From the NCBI RefSeq assembly GCF_020283565.1, contig NC_060062.1, forward strand, positions 26,348,251-26,412,250: a stretch of 64,000 nucleotides of DNA. The letters are read 5' to 3'. The position numbers and the translations under genes are program-made. The first letter of the stretch is position 1. The number at the start of each line of letters is the position of its first letter. Origin of the DNA: Trifolium pratense. Its lineage: Eukaryota; Streptophyta; Magnoliopsida; Fabales; Fabaceae. Shown here piece after piece: positions 1 through 11,291 of the stretch. The notes beneath the pieces are model-generated. The model saw only the letters and a list, made by a program, of their open reading frames with translations, did no database searches and was not told the DNA's origin.

Positions 1-281
1 TCCAGTGTAAAGAAGACAAAATTTACTACAAGATTGACACCAGAATTGTTAAATTTCATTAAGTATAGTATGCGAAAAGCTACCTACAAGTTTGAGAAAC
101 ATTTCTGCAAAATGTTGTAGAGATACCTGTGGTAAATTTATCTAACTCTCTGAATATAAGTCGTATGCTAATGATTTTTAATCCAGTGTAAAGAAGACAA
201 AATTTAATACAATATTGACACCGGAATTGTTAAATTTCATTAAGTATAGTATGAGAAAATCTACCTACAAGTTTGAGAAAA
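1..281. repeat. Direct repeat, two ~100-bp copies
   Basis: Positions 1-100 and 182-281 are near-identical (same start TCCAGTGTAAAGAAGAC, same end ACAAGTTTGAGAAA) and differ by a few substitutions. About 80 bp of unrelated sequence separates them. No coding potential is visible. The first copy begins at the window edge, so the repeat may be longer or have more copies upstream. Confidence 0.85.
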
Positions 282-754
282 GTTTATGCTCTGTTTCTGT
301 ACCAGTACCCATTATTTGGTCAAACTGAACAAATTGGATAGTTAACCCTCAAAACAAAAATTATATTTGTATTCTTGACACCCTAAGCTTTCCAACGAGT
401 GGTTGTTTACTCAAATCGGACATCGTTTAGTATTTCAAATAAATTGTGGAAGTTGATGGTCTCATGCAGAATTTATGCAGGAAAGCTGAAAAAAAAATTG
501 GAACACAATATTTCGGTTTATATAAACCGAAATTTTTTAGCATGACAAAAAATTCGGTTCGTATAAACCGAAATACCCCCAAGGGCAAAAACGGAAATTC
601 AGGAGGTAGAAAAGAAATGAGGAGGGTCGGGAGAGAAACCATCATGCCTAAATGTATAAGTCCTAAACACAACTTTATTTTAATTCGCTTGGGGTAAAAA
701 TTTGGGTAAAGGAGGTTTGGAGTTATTTTATTTATTATTGTAATATTGTTGTAC
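282..754. other. Non-coding stretch with a palindrome
   Basis: No gene is seen. Positions 511-532 form a perfect palindrome centred on TATATA with TTTCGG/CCGAAA arms, followed about 20 bp later by an imperfect version. A related TTCGGTT...AACTGAA arrangement occurs near 40730-40830, so this is probably the remnant of a dispersed small repeat. Short reading frames here are spurious. Confidence 0.4.
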
Positions 755-855
755 TTTTTTTTTTTGTTAGGTAGCCTTGTGGGTTTGAATCCCGGCTCTT
801 GTATATAAAATGTTGATGTCCCTACCATACCAATTGAGCTAAGCTCACGAGGACT
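755..855 (+). repeat. SINE-like dispersed repeat, copy 1
   Basis: A poly-T run is followed by GTTAGGTAGCC, a tRNA B-box-like GGTTTGAATCC, a TATATAAAATG stretch, then CAATTGAGCTAAGCTCA. The same order of motifs recurs at 2800-2933, 8811-8970 and 33255-33392. This suggests a tRNA-related SINE family. No target duplication was resolved. Confidence 0.5.
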
Positions 856-1375
856 GATCTACATTTATTTTAATTAGGCACACATTTTACTTAACTTTAT
901 TTAATAATATCTTTTGTTGGTTTCTTAAAAAAAAAAAATTAACTCATCTCCCCCCAAAATCTCTAGAGAATTGGTATATGAATATAAGTCATTTTTTATA
1001 AATCCAATATTCAGTTTATTTGTAGTTGCCAAAACCAACTATTCACCCCAAACCCAACAATCTCTCCCTCACTCTTGAATCCAATTCAATCTCTACGTTA
1101 AGTGTAGAGCCATCAAAATGGGCTAGCCTGAATGGGCTAGCGCGCCAAGCCTGATTTTTTTCCGGGCTCGGACCTTGAAAATCCTAGCCCGAATTATTTC
1201 AGGGAATTTTAGCCCTGCCCGATAAAGGCCGATTAAAATATGGGCTAGCCCGAATGGACCACGGGCGGCCCGCAAGCCCAAAAAAATTAAAATAAAAAAA
1301 AAATCAAAATTAAAAATAAATATAAATAATTTGTTTCGGATGATTTGAACTTAGCTCGTAATATAAATTATAAGA

Positions 1376-1792
1376 CACCTCCGCTACTTAAGTAGCAGAT
1401 GAGTAAAAATAAGGCACCCGAGAAACTCGTAGGTAGCGGATAAGTTACAATAGGACGCGCGAGAAACTCGTACGTGGTGGTTGAGTAAAAATAGGGCGCG
1501 CGAGAAACTCATAAGTAGCGGATGAGTAAAAAAAGGGCGCGCAAGAAACTTATAAGTAGCGGATGACTAAAAATAGGGCGCGCGAAAAAGTCGTAGGTAG
1601 CAGATGAGTAAAAATATGACACGCAAGAAACTCGTAAGTAGCGGATGAGTAAAAATATAGGGCGCGAGAAACTCATAGGTAGCGGATGAGTAACAATAGG
1701 GCGCGCGAGAAACTCGTAGGTAGCAGATGAGTAAAATTAGGGCGAATGAGAAACTCATAGATAGCGGATGAGTAAAAATACGGCGCGCGAGA
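1376..1792. repeat. ~41-bp minisatellite inside the hAT element
   Basis: About ten imperfect tandem units of roughly 41 bp, each built from GTAGCGGATGAGTAAAAAT, then AGGGCGCGCGAGAAACTC. Units differ by scattered substitutions and short indels. A last partial unit follows the microsatellite at about 1850-1885. The reading frames on the minus strand here only reflect the repeat. Confidence 0.85.
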
Positions 1793-1842
<50 letters not shown>

Positions 1843-1844
1843 TA
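1793..1844. repeat. (ATT)n(TA)n microsatellite
   Basis: An uninterrupted run of about eleven ATT units passes into about eight TA units. It interrupts the last units of the surrounding minisatellite. Confidence 0.9.
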
Positions 1845-2081
1845 AAAGTATCGGATGAGTAATAATAGGACGCGCGAAAATTATTGATCATATTTATAAT
1901 GTTGAGTTTGAGCATTAAATGTAAAATAAAAAAATAAACCGGGCGGCCCGAAAGCCCGACAACCCGTACCGAGCCGGGCTCGGGCACTAATTTTGGTAGC
2001 CCGTTTTTTATCCGGGCTTTTTATCCCGGCCCGATGAAGCCCGAAGCCTGACCGGGCCGGCCTGAATTTGGTCGGGCCGCC

Positions 2082-2460
2082 TGTAACAACCCCCGGGCCC
2101 CATCATGGCGATCCCGGTGCTACAATTGGTAGTGGGAATGGATTGAACATGTACTTGAACCCCAGGGTACATGGTTCGATTCCCACGGAAGGCAAAAACT
2201 CCACTAGAGAGGAGGGTGGAGAAGGTCGTGAGGTAAAGCACCGGGATCGCCATGATGGGGCCCGGAGGCTGTTACAAAAAAAGGCGCCTTTTTTTACAAT
2301 TGGTAGTGGGAATGGATTGAACACGTATTTGAACCTCAGGGTACGTGGTTCGATTCCCACGGAAGGCAAAAACTCTACTAGTGAGGGGGGTAGAGAAGAT
2401 CGTGAGGTGACAGCCGGGATTGCCTACTAAATACGTAGAAAAGGGGCCCGGGCTGTTACA
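2082..2460 (+). mobile_element. Nested TG...CA element with two tRNA-like units
   Basis: This 379-bp insertion begins TGTAACAACCCCCGGGCCCC and ends with the inverse (GGGGCCCGGGCTGTTACA). It is flanked by a perfect 5-bp duplication CCGCC (2077-2081, 2461-2465). Inside are two related units, each with ATTGGTAGTGGGAATGG and a perfect Pol III B box GGTTCGATTCC (2173-2183 and 2347-2357). The first unit has its own internal inverted copy of the left end at about 2237-2276. TG...CA ends and a 5-bp duplication suggest a retroviral-type integrase, as in a miniature LTR element, while the B boxes suggest tRNA-derived content. Family unrecognised. Confidence 0.6.
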
Positions 2461-2513
2461 CCGCCCGTTTTGACAGCTCTAGTCAAGTGTTTCCTTCGCA
2501 TCATATTCATATA

Positions 2514-2637
2514 CTCCCTCCGTCCAAAAATATAAGCAAAAAGGAATCAAAGAATCTTGATGTATTTGATTAAAGATTTGGATCAAATACATTCACTTTT
2601 GTTGATCACTTTTTGCTTATATTTTGAGACGGAGGGA
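2514..2637. mobile_element. Stowaway-like MITE
   Basis: Begins CTCCCTCCGTCC after a TA and ends GACGGAGGGA before a TA. The arms are complementary (ATATAAGCAAAAAG against CTTTTTGCTTATAT). This is the classic plant Tc1/mariner-derived Stowaway structure, about 124 bp, with TA target duplication. Confidence 0.85.
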
Positions 2638-2799
2638 TAACTTGCATAGTCGTTACAACCAATAAAACACGCCTCTTAACTATTACAGTAATGTGAGCAA
2701 GCAACAATGGTTTAATGATTCAAGATCAACAAAATATCTTGACGCACTTTTTTCTTACAATATCGTAATACTCTTTAGCAAATATATTCGACATTTTTT

Positions 2800-2933
2800 T
2801 TTAGTCAGATAGCCTAGTTGTTAGAAATTTCATTTTAAAATGGATACATGAGGTAACCGAAATTCGAACCACAATCCCTACATATAAAATACGATGTCAT
2901 TTACCAACTGAGCTAAATTTATTGAGACATATA
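2800..2933 (+). repeat. SINE-like dispersed repeat, copy 2
   Basis: Poly-T, then AGTCAGATAGCCTAGTTG, a B-box-like AATTCGAACC, then CATATAAAAT and CAACTGAGCTAAA. This is the motif order of the copies at 755, 8811 and 33255. Confidence 0.5.
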
Positions 2934-3518
2934 TTCGACATTTAACTTTAATTCATACTCAATATAAAATAAAATTAATAGTAGTTGAGATTGTGATTAA
3001 AGTAAGGTGAGTAATAACATGAGAGAATTGCCAAAACATGATCCAAACCCCATAAATTTCTCTTTTATTATGATTATGATTATGATTATGATTATGATTA
3101 TCTTGAAAAGCACACATCTCAAGAAGAAACTGTTAAGTAAGAGAGTCTCCCGGCGACCTCATGCTCTTTCCCGATTATAACAATGCAATTTATGCAAATT
3201 GAAGTACGTACGGTAGCATATTCTTGTCAACTAGGGGCAAAATAGTCAATTCACACCCTCGTAACAACGTTAAGTCGTTAACGTTATTTCCTTTCCCAAA
3301 CGCAACGTTGACACGGAAACAAAACAATGCATCATGTGCTACAACTACAAACTGTGAAATTCAAAACTACCCAATTCCTCAACCGACAAATTCACTCTCA
3401 TTTTCTCTCTTAAATCTTATAGTACCATGATTTCATAAGAAAAAAAAAAACATCATCATCAAATTGTTTTTTTTTTTTAAATTTTATTTTATTTTAGTTT
3501 CTCGAGAAAAAATATAAC
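2934..3518 (+). promoter_or_regulatory. Upstream region and 5' UTR of the PXN gene
   Basis: No gene is seen. It holds an (ATTATG)n hexamer run at about 3065-3102 and a CT/T-rich leader just before the PXN start codon at 3519. No TATA box could be assigned with confidence. Confidence 0.35.
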
Positions 3519-6500
3519 ATGTCTGACGCTTTGATCAATGGATTGGCTGGAGCTGGTGGAGGGATCATTGCTCAACTTATCACATACCCTCTTCAAACTG
3601 TATGATTTTGGTTTCAAAGTTTGATTCTTTTCTCAATTGGGTTTCTTAATATGTGAAAAAATTTGAATTTTTTTGGTGTGATCTATAGGTAAACACTCGT
3701 CAACAAACCAATCGTGATCCGAAGGGCAAGAAGAATTTAGGGACTTTCCAGCAAATGTGTCAGGTTTCTGATTTTTCAGCAAAGATCATGTGATTGTTTT
3801 GTTGGTTTTTCATTTTGTGTTTTGTTTTGTTGGTTTGATTTAATTTGGTCTTGTAAACAAAGAAAAAAAAATGGAAACTTGATATTGGGTTTTTTGGAGT
3901 GAAGGAAAAATTGGTATTTTCTTATATTTTGTTGTTACTTTTGTGATATTGGAATTGGCATTGCTATTTAGTAAGAAAGATTTACACAAGAAACAGAAGA
4001 ATCCATAAAAATAGAGAATTTGACCAATCAGAAATTGGCTAACCATAGAGTGGTTATAATTTGTACTAAGTGTTAAATGTTGCTACAAAGGATTCTTCAT
4101 TCTTCTCTTTCTTGCAAAGAAATTTCTTACTAAATAGCATTTTCCTATTGGAATTAGTTGATTAGTGATTGTGGTTATGGGAATGCATTGTGTAGGTTGT
4201 GAAACATGAGGGGTGGGAGCGATTGTATGGAGGCTTGACACCATCACTTGTCGGTACAGCTACATCTCAGGTGAGCTAATTTCAACTGATTTTTTTGGTG
4301 ATATGTTGGTTTTTGAGTAAATCAACATTTTAGTCCTTGAAATTGTAAGTCTCAGCCAATTCAGTTCTTCAAAGTTGCGAAAAGACAGTTTTTTAGTCTC
4401 TTAAATTGAACAATGTTGGTCAATTCAATCATTTTTTCAAATTTAGCATCACAAATTTAAAGGTTCTATGTTTGTATGGATGCAGCAAGTCAATACGGAG
4501 TATATAGTTTTTTCGTTGGTTTAGATGAATGTTTATTAAAGAGATATTTTGATGGAGAGACTAAATTGATTGACGTTCTCTAATTTAAAGAACTAATTTG
4601 TTTATTTTCGTAAACTTGAGGGCAAAATGCTGATTTACTCATTGGCTTTTATGTCTCAGATTGCCCCTTCTTAACTTTGTAATCATACGATGTGTTTTGT
4701 GTTTTTGATTTCTTGATATTTCGCATTTGGTTGTTGAAGGAGTGAGGAAACTATAATTATGCAGTACTTGTATCTGATTTCTTATGTTTTGAGCATATTC
4801 ACACTTTTTTGTTTGTTTGCTAAGAACAAGATTGATACGGTGTAGGTTCTTGTAAAGCTTAAAGCTTTACTCATGCCGAATATCCATAGTGCCTTTGACT
4901 CCACCAAGTTAATGAGACAAATTTGAAAATAACAAAAAACAAGTTTCCTATTGAATTATACAGATAATTCTAGATATTGAATTTGTTTTTTATGTTGGAC
5001 AGTCTGTGATATTACTCTTTTTTCTTTCTTAGATCAAAATGAATTGAAGTTATATAAGTAATGGATCCTGATTGATGGATTTTCTAACAACCTGTTCAAT
5101 TTTTTGTATAAGTTTCCACTTATATAATTTCTGCAATTTTATGGTACAGGGTGTTTACTATTATTTCTATCAAATATTCAGGAACCGAGCTGAAGCAGCA
5201 GCACTAGAGAAGAAAATGCTAGGCACCGGTGATGGTTCAGTTGGAATGCTTTCCTCACTTGTTGTTGCTGCGTTATCTGGGTAAATTTTTTTACTTTGAA
5301 AGTAAAGATAAATTAATCAAATTACTCACATGGTATGACTCAAATTACTCGATAAATCTTTCATGCAGCTGCGTTAACGTGCTCTTGACAAATCCCATAT
5401 GGCTAGTTGTTACTCGCATGCAGGTGATTACCATTAGTTGATTTTCACCTCCATTAAAATAGGATATAAACAAGTCTTACATTCATTTTTTGTATTTATT
5501 TTTCCCCTAAAAGGTGTGTTTTTTTTTACTGTGCAGACACATAGAAAAGAGTCGAAGAGAGCCCTCACTGATCCACGGTTGTCAGATGCCATTAAACAAT
5601 CAACACTTTCTACTATTGAGCCTCGTGCTTATGGAACTAGTCATGTGGTAGGTAAAGTCTATCTTTATTGATAGCCTCCATATCCATAACCTTATTATAA
5701 AATAATTACTAGTATGGCATAATCGATGGCAGTCTTGTTAAGTTTTGCTAGTTGGCTTGTTACCAACGACGATTTTTGGTGACTTAACCTTATAGCCATA
5801 GATTCAAGACTCTTGCTTAGTGTGCTAAATTCTGTATCATTATCGATCAGAATATGTGTTTTTAAAGTATTTCAATGAATTGATCGATAATTCATAATTA
5901 TAATGTTTTCCTTATCATACACCGAATTTTTATATAAGTTCTCTTTATAAGTATAATAAGATTCTCGTACATATTTGCAGATTCAAGAAGTTTATGATGA
6001 AGCTGGTGTTTTAGGTTTCTGGAAGGGCGTGTTACCAACATTAGTCATGGTACGTTGGTAAATGGTAGTGAATTTTTTTCACGCTAAGGGATTTTTCATG
6101 ATTGGTTGTTACCTATCTCAGGTTAGCAATCCTTCCATACAGTTCATGCTGTATGAAACCTTGTTGGCGAAGTTGAAAAGAGGACGTGCTAGTAATAGCG
6201 TAACTGCAATAGAGGTATTTTCTCATTTCACTCACATATTTTCTATTATGTTAGTTTTAAAATTTTCACAACATTGCCAGACTAAATATTGTTTTGTGTA
6301 ACTAGATATTTCTTCTCGGAGCTATCGCTAAGCTTGGAGCTACGGTGGTGACCTATCCTCTTCTTGTTGTCAAGGTATATCATACCAGTTTTTTGCATTG
6401 TGGTGGCTCTATCTGGCTATATGAAATCATAATCTTAGCAGCATAAAAAAAAGATGAGCAATTAAATATAGGCTTAACTATACATTTGGTCCCTTACGTT

Positions 6501-9300
6501 TATTTTAGGTTTCAATTTGGTCCCTTACGTTTAAAAAGTATCAATTTGGTCCCTTACGTTTATTTTAGGTTTCAAGTTAGTCCTTTCCGTCAATTTTGTC
6601 ACATGTGGCAGTCAATTTGCATACGTGGAGTGACACGTGGCACTTAGACACGCTGACACGTGTACTGTTCAAACGGTGTTAGTGACAAAACTAACGGAAA
6701 GGACTAACTTGAAACTGAAAATAAACGTAAGGGACCAAATTGATACTTTTTAAACGTAAGGGACCAAATTGAAACCTAAAATAAACGTAAGGGACCAAAT
6801 GTGTAGTTAAGCCTTAAATATAATAACTCTTAATCCAGAGGTCAAGGATAATGGTAGAAATTAGAAACTACAATTGGGCGTGGTCATTTTTTTTGCTAGT
6901 CGGCAGGTGACTATGGATTAGTATTCAAAGAAGGGAGTATGGATCGTTTTGAACATCCGATAAATGAAACCAAGAAATTATCTGAATACAATTTTGGGAT
7001 TAAAATTGCTAGAATATGCCATGAATTTGCCTCTTGGTATTATCTAGGACTTATAACATCAATATGGTAATGATGCTAGATGGAACTTTGAAATGTTGGA
7101 ATGATGATTATTTATGCATTACTTGAAAATAATGAATTATTTGTTTTTATGATACATGTGTCCAATACTGTTAGTAATTTGTTAAATGTTTTTGACAAAA
7201 TATAAACGGCGGTCATGATAGGGATTTGGGTATTACTGGGTTCCAAGTCCCATATCCATTAGTATGGCTCGGTGGAGTATTTAAGTAGCTTGGTTCTTCC
7301 CCCTGATACTAGCTTTTAAGGAAGGGTTCCCCAAGTGCTTGAATACATATACACTGGTATCAAAGCCTGGTTGTCGATGGCTCAAAACGGGCTACAGAGA
7401 TGACCATAGAGGTCGAGTAAAGCGTCGTAGAATGCAGCTTCCGAAACATTAACTCTCACATACATTGCTATAATAAGGACTTGGGTTTAATGGCGTGTCC
7501 AAGTCCCACATCGAGTAGTATAGGATGCTTGGTGGAGTATTTAAGTGGTTTGGTTCTTCCCCCTTGATATCTAGTTTTTAAGGGAGGGTTTCCCAAGTAC
7601 TTGAATACTTGTCAGTTTATTTAGTATAGGATACTTGAATACTTCTTGTTATTTGTTCATATACTCAATAGTCAATAATCAATATGTCTCGTTTCTTAAA
7701 TCCATCGTGTGTCAGCATATCCTTCTTGTTTGTGATGTAGTTGTTCATTATTCTTAGGACTGAACGGACGAGAGGAATTGACAAACTCACAAAAGTAGAT
7801 AAGGAATGTACAGTCCAACATATTGTTCTGAATCTGTTACTTTTGTTGCTATTGCAGGCAAGGCTTCAAGCTAGGCAGGTTAACAATGGAGACAAGAGAC
7901 ACCATTATAAAGGTTTAACTTGTGACAATCTTTTCTTACATACCACGCAATTGCTGCGTGTTTTATCTGTACTTCTGGTTTTCCAAAAGTGATGTTATGA
8001 GCCTGCATTGCTCGAGTTAGATGTCATGTGTCCATCTAGGACTAAATTGAAATAATAAATAAACTTTTTAAAACTATGATTTTCAATCGAAATGCTCAAG
8101 CACAATTCTGTAGTGCTATTGATAATAAAATGCAGTGTTTTAAATCACGAGTCTTAAAACCTCAATTAATACAAGGCTCATCAATATTGGTCCATGGAAC
8201 TCAAAGGTTCGAGAGCTTTAAGGTGAGCTAAGTTTGATTGTATAAAACAAATGCTCATTTGAAGCTCTTCAATCAGTATAGTCGTGAGACGACTTAATTA
8301 GTATGTGGTTGCTTACAAAACTTAAACGCGGTGGCTACGGTTTTTCGGTTTTGTCTTCCTTATATGATTGCTCTTTGGACCTTAAAATTGTCAGGGTGGT
8401 AGTCTAGTGCACATGAAGTATTCAACTATGCATGTTAACTACAAAAGAAGTATTGCAACAGAAAATTACATTTCTTAAATTTGTTTTAACGTTTTCATTT
8501 CTTTATCAGTTTAGTTCCAAATGAACATGTAGTTTTTGCATCAATATGCTGATGTCATTGATATGGCTATGTCAACATAAGGAAATATGTTGAATCCATG
8601 TTTTTCTTGCCCTTAATAATTTGGGCAGTGTTAAGTAATATACATGAAGCATTAACACGAACACTGATACCGACACATAGACAACAATGATAATTTAAAA
8701 ATATACAAGTGATTGTATATTTGTATATAACTCTGTAAGTGTCATTGTGTGTATCGGTGTCGGGTCAGTGTCGTAGACACTCGTAACTACATATAGGTTC
8801 AATGAAGACATTCTTTTTTTTTTTTTGGTCAGGTAGCCCAGTGGCTAGTGGCTACAATTTCAACATTAAGGTGAATAGGTGGAGTGTCTGGGGTTCAAAC
8901 TCTAGCTCCTGCATATAAAATGTGATGTCCCTACCAACTGAGCTAAGCTCATGGGATTTAGCTCATGGGACAGATTCAATGAAGACATCCTAGTGAAAAA
9001 TAACATCATAAAATTCATGTGGGGACTAGTTCAAAACTCTAGTGATTTAGGATTTAGGGATAAACAATTTTTGTATTCCATATTATTTCTCGATTCCACT
9101 CTGAAGTGACATGTTCTTCAAATTCAGGTACATGGGATGCTATTATTAAGATGATCCAGTATGAAGGTTTTAATGGATTTTACAAAGGCATGGGAACCAA
9201 AATTGTACAAAGTGTTCTAGCTGCAGCTGTTTTGTTTATGGTGAAAGAAGAACTAGTTAATCAGACTCGTTTCTTGCTTTCCAAGCCAAAGCTTGTGTGA
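3519..9300 (+). CDS. PXN: Peroxisomal NAD carrier, mitochondrial carrier family
   Basis: Eleven exons: 3519-3599, 3689-3763, 4196-4270, 5150-5280, 5369-5423, 5537-5647, 5981-6049, 6122-6214, 6306-6374, 7858-7912, 9128-9300. All introns are GT-AG and phases match, giving 328 residues, close to the 331 of Arabidopsis PXN. Three carrier repeats are visible with signatures at PLQTVNTRQQ (24-33), NPIWLVVTRMQ (129-139) and YPLLVVKARLQ (247-257). The family is known to import NAD into peroxisomes in exchange for NMN or AMP, and acts in the peroxisomal membrane to supply beta-oxidation and related dehydrogenases. The start is chosen because MSDALINGLAGAGGGI is the expected N-terminus and no upstream in-frame exon is needed. 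Intron 9 carries a MULE-type MITE and a TRIM; intron 10 carries a SINE-like repeat. The gene looks intact. The SPC25 gene lies about 4.9 kb downstream on the same strand. Confidence 0.93.
6471..6813. mobile_element. Mutator-like MITE in PXN intron 9
   Basis: A 343-bp element with GGCTTAACTATACATTTGG at the left end and its near-exact inverse at the right. Its arms contain repeated GGTCCCTTACGTTTA motifs. It is flanked by a perfect 9-bp target duplication TTAAATATA (6462-6470 and 6814-6822). A 9-bp duplication and long inverted repeats are typical of Mutator-like elements. No coding capacity. Confidence 0.88.
7216..7608 (+). mobile_element. TRIM retrotransposon in PXN intron 9
   Basis: Two direct repeats of roughly 140 bp (about 7216-7353 and 7466-7608) share GTGGAGTATTTAAGT and GGTTCTTCCCCCT. 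A 13-bp primer-binding site TGGTATCAAAGCC (7355-7367), complementary to initiator tRNA-Met, follows the left repeat directly. Only about 110 bp separates the repeats, with no coding sequence. Short LTRs, a primer-binding site and an empty interior define a TRIM. The exact outer ends and target duplication are not resolved. Confidence 0.72.
8650..8790. repeat. Fold-back MITE in PXN intron 10
   Basis: Left arm GAACACTGATACCGACAC is matched in inverted orientation by GTGTATCGGTGTCGGGTCAG about 80 bp later. A second copy of this family sits at 14724-14885 in the SPC25 gene. Ends and target duplication were not resolved. Confidence 0.55.
8811..8970 (+). repeat. SINE-like dispersed repeat, copy 3 (PXN intron 10)
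   Basis: A poly-T run, GGTCAGGTAGCCCAGTGGC (A-box-like), GGGGTTCAAACTC (B-box-like), CATATAAAATG and CAACTGAGCTAAGCTCATGGG. This is the most complete of the four copies in the window. The A-box/B-box layout implies a tRNA-related SINE. Confidence 0.6.
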
Positions 9301-10822
9301 TTGGAAAATCACTTATTTTTAGTTTTCCACAGATTGATAATTCAAGAACCATCTGCATTTGGCATATTCAATTTAATCATGGGAAATTGATTGTGGTATT
9401 GGAAAGCTTGTATAACTCATTTAATAGGAGATTATAATATGGCTTTAAACTTTATTATGATTTAAGACACGTTTTCAAATGGAAAGATGTGTTTAAACTT
9501 TATATTTGTAGTCCTATTGAAAGTTGTAGTACTATTTTTTATCGGAAAAAGGGTAAACAGGGACCTGGGACAATGGTTAAGGATACAAAAATCGTAATAT
9601 AATATTGAAAGTAGTACTTTTCATTGAAATTTTAAAAATGAAACTTTTCTACTAAATTTTTTTGCTTTTGTTTTCGTAACTTTTTTTTCTTCGGTTTTTC
9701 ACCACCAGTTTAATGTGGTTCGCGGGTCAGTTTTGGCATCAAGTGTTCCTGTAACTTTTGTTTCCTTAGCCATTTCTCGTATAAAATATAAATCCATGTT
9801 CACTATATGAAAATTGGGCAAAGTCTAATGTGTTAGGTCTTGCACCATACACAATAGTGAGAGTGGTTAGAAGATAAAAGGAAAAGAGGTTGTCTACCAT
9901 ACACAACTTATATGACTGTGTTCATGTTAGAAAAAGCCTGTGGTATTTTTTGTTGAATCAAATTGTATATTCATAATCCTATTGATCATAGCCAATTTCT
10001 ATGTAGTCATCAAATGAATATTTGTTTTTTCCACTCAGGTTAACCAACGCACTACAGATTTCCATCTCCGATCAATTTTTTCTCTAGAGGAATCTCAACC
10101 ATCAACTTCTTTTTTGTAGCATATTGTTCAATTAAAACTAGTACCAGGTCCAAAGTTGCTTTGGAGGATATGTTTCATCTTTGGAGTTTTTACTCTACTG
10201 AACCAACTTTGTCATCTAAAAAATCATAACTTAAGTCAATGATAACAATAATAAAGAATGACAATTACAAAAGGAAAAAAGAGAAACTATAGAGGACAGT
10301 GTGCCTTGAAGGACACTCAAGAAAATCAAAAGGATGAAGAATGTCACTAACAATACTACCAATCCTACTATGAATAATTTTGAAGTTATTCTGCAGCAAC
10401 AAAACAAGATACAATGTTAACCTTCCTTGTAACCACACTACAAACTTAACTATTTGGCAAAATAGAAGTGGATATATATCTAATTTATAAAGTCACTTAC
10501 AATTTGACTATTTAAGCAGTATGAGGAGAACTTTGTTGTAGATTTAGCTTTAATAAAATCAACATTATTTCTCTGAACTAAGCAAATCTGTAGAAATACA
10601 AGTACACCAAAGTTTGATGTTAGAATTCCCATAAAATTATAATCCAACATCACACACAAAAGTCATTATCATTGTTGCTTCTTTTAACATTTTCCTCTTT
10701 CTAACTATGAAATAAAACCATCGAATACCACAAGTATAGCAGCCACATTAGTCCAAACATTACAAATAAAGTTCACTCACATACAGACACAGTCGCCTAT
10801 CATTAACTACAATAGGATAATT
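9301..10822. other. PXN 3' UTR and intergenic DNA
   Basis: The first 150-200 bp are presumably the PXN 3' UTR. The rest is AT-rich, with no recognisable gene, no long reading frame and no clear inverted repeat. Confidence 0.4.
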
Positions 10823-10840
10823 AAAGAAATAACATGAGTT

Positions 10841-11009
10841 AACTCTAAAGGTTTGGTTTGGTCTAGTGGTAAAAATACATGTCTTGAATTCGAGAGGTTC
10901 TGGGTTCGAGCCCTGCTAGTATCTTTGTAAGCGTTTTTTGAGCCTAAAGTCCTCTGTGCCTTGGACTGGGACACCATCCCCTCACCCTAAATTTCCCTTA
11001 TCATCTAAA
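10841..11009 (+). mobile_element. SINE with 18-bp target duplication
   Basis: The body contains an A-box-like TGGTCTAGTGGTA and a B box GGTTCGAGCCC at tRNA-like spacing, then a non-tRNA tail ending in TCATCTAAA. It is flanked by a perfect 18-bp direct repeat AAAGAAATAACATGAGTT (10823-10840 and 11010-11027), as left by LINE-driven integration. About 169 bp, full length by these marks, and seemingly young because the duplication is perfect. Confidence 0.85.
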
Positions 11010-11291
11010 AAAGAAATAACATGAGTTGATATACTAGTTTTGCAACATAGAAACTTCCATTGATTTAAATTATCCTTCTATGACACTGTCAACACCTTTC
11101 TTCAAGTACTTTTAATTTGTTTTTATGGTGCCGTCTAAGGCGAGGGAGCTGTTAAGTCCCTCACCGGTGGACCACTAATATTTTATCATTGGATATAATC
11201 AATGACTTAGATCTATTAAAATTAAAAAAGAGAACATGAACTATTGTTCACACACAATCCAACCATAACCATAAATAATCATCTTCCAACC

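Larger units (their letters stand above)
1105..2481. mobile_element. Non-autonomous hAT-type DNA transposon
   Basis: Left end TAGAGCCATCAAAATGGGC mirrors the right end, whose reverse complement is TAGAGCTGTCAAAACGGGC. The flanks are an 8-bp target duplication with one mismatch, GTTAAGTG at 1097-1104 and GTCAAGTG at 2482-2489. An 8-bp duplication is typical of hAT elements. Subterminal regions (about 1115-1280 and 1930-2080) are rich in GGGCTAGCCC / CGGGCCGGCC palindromes. The centre holds a minisatellite, and the right part contains a nested element (2082-2460). No transposase reading frame remains. Confidence 0.8.

Noticed and set aside
1376..1792. CRISPR-like regular repeat array
   Set aside because: The units are contiguous imperfect tandem repeats with no unique spacers, inside a plant hAT element.
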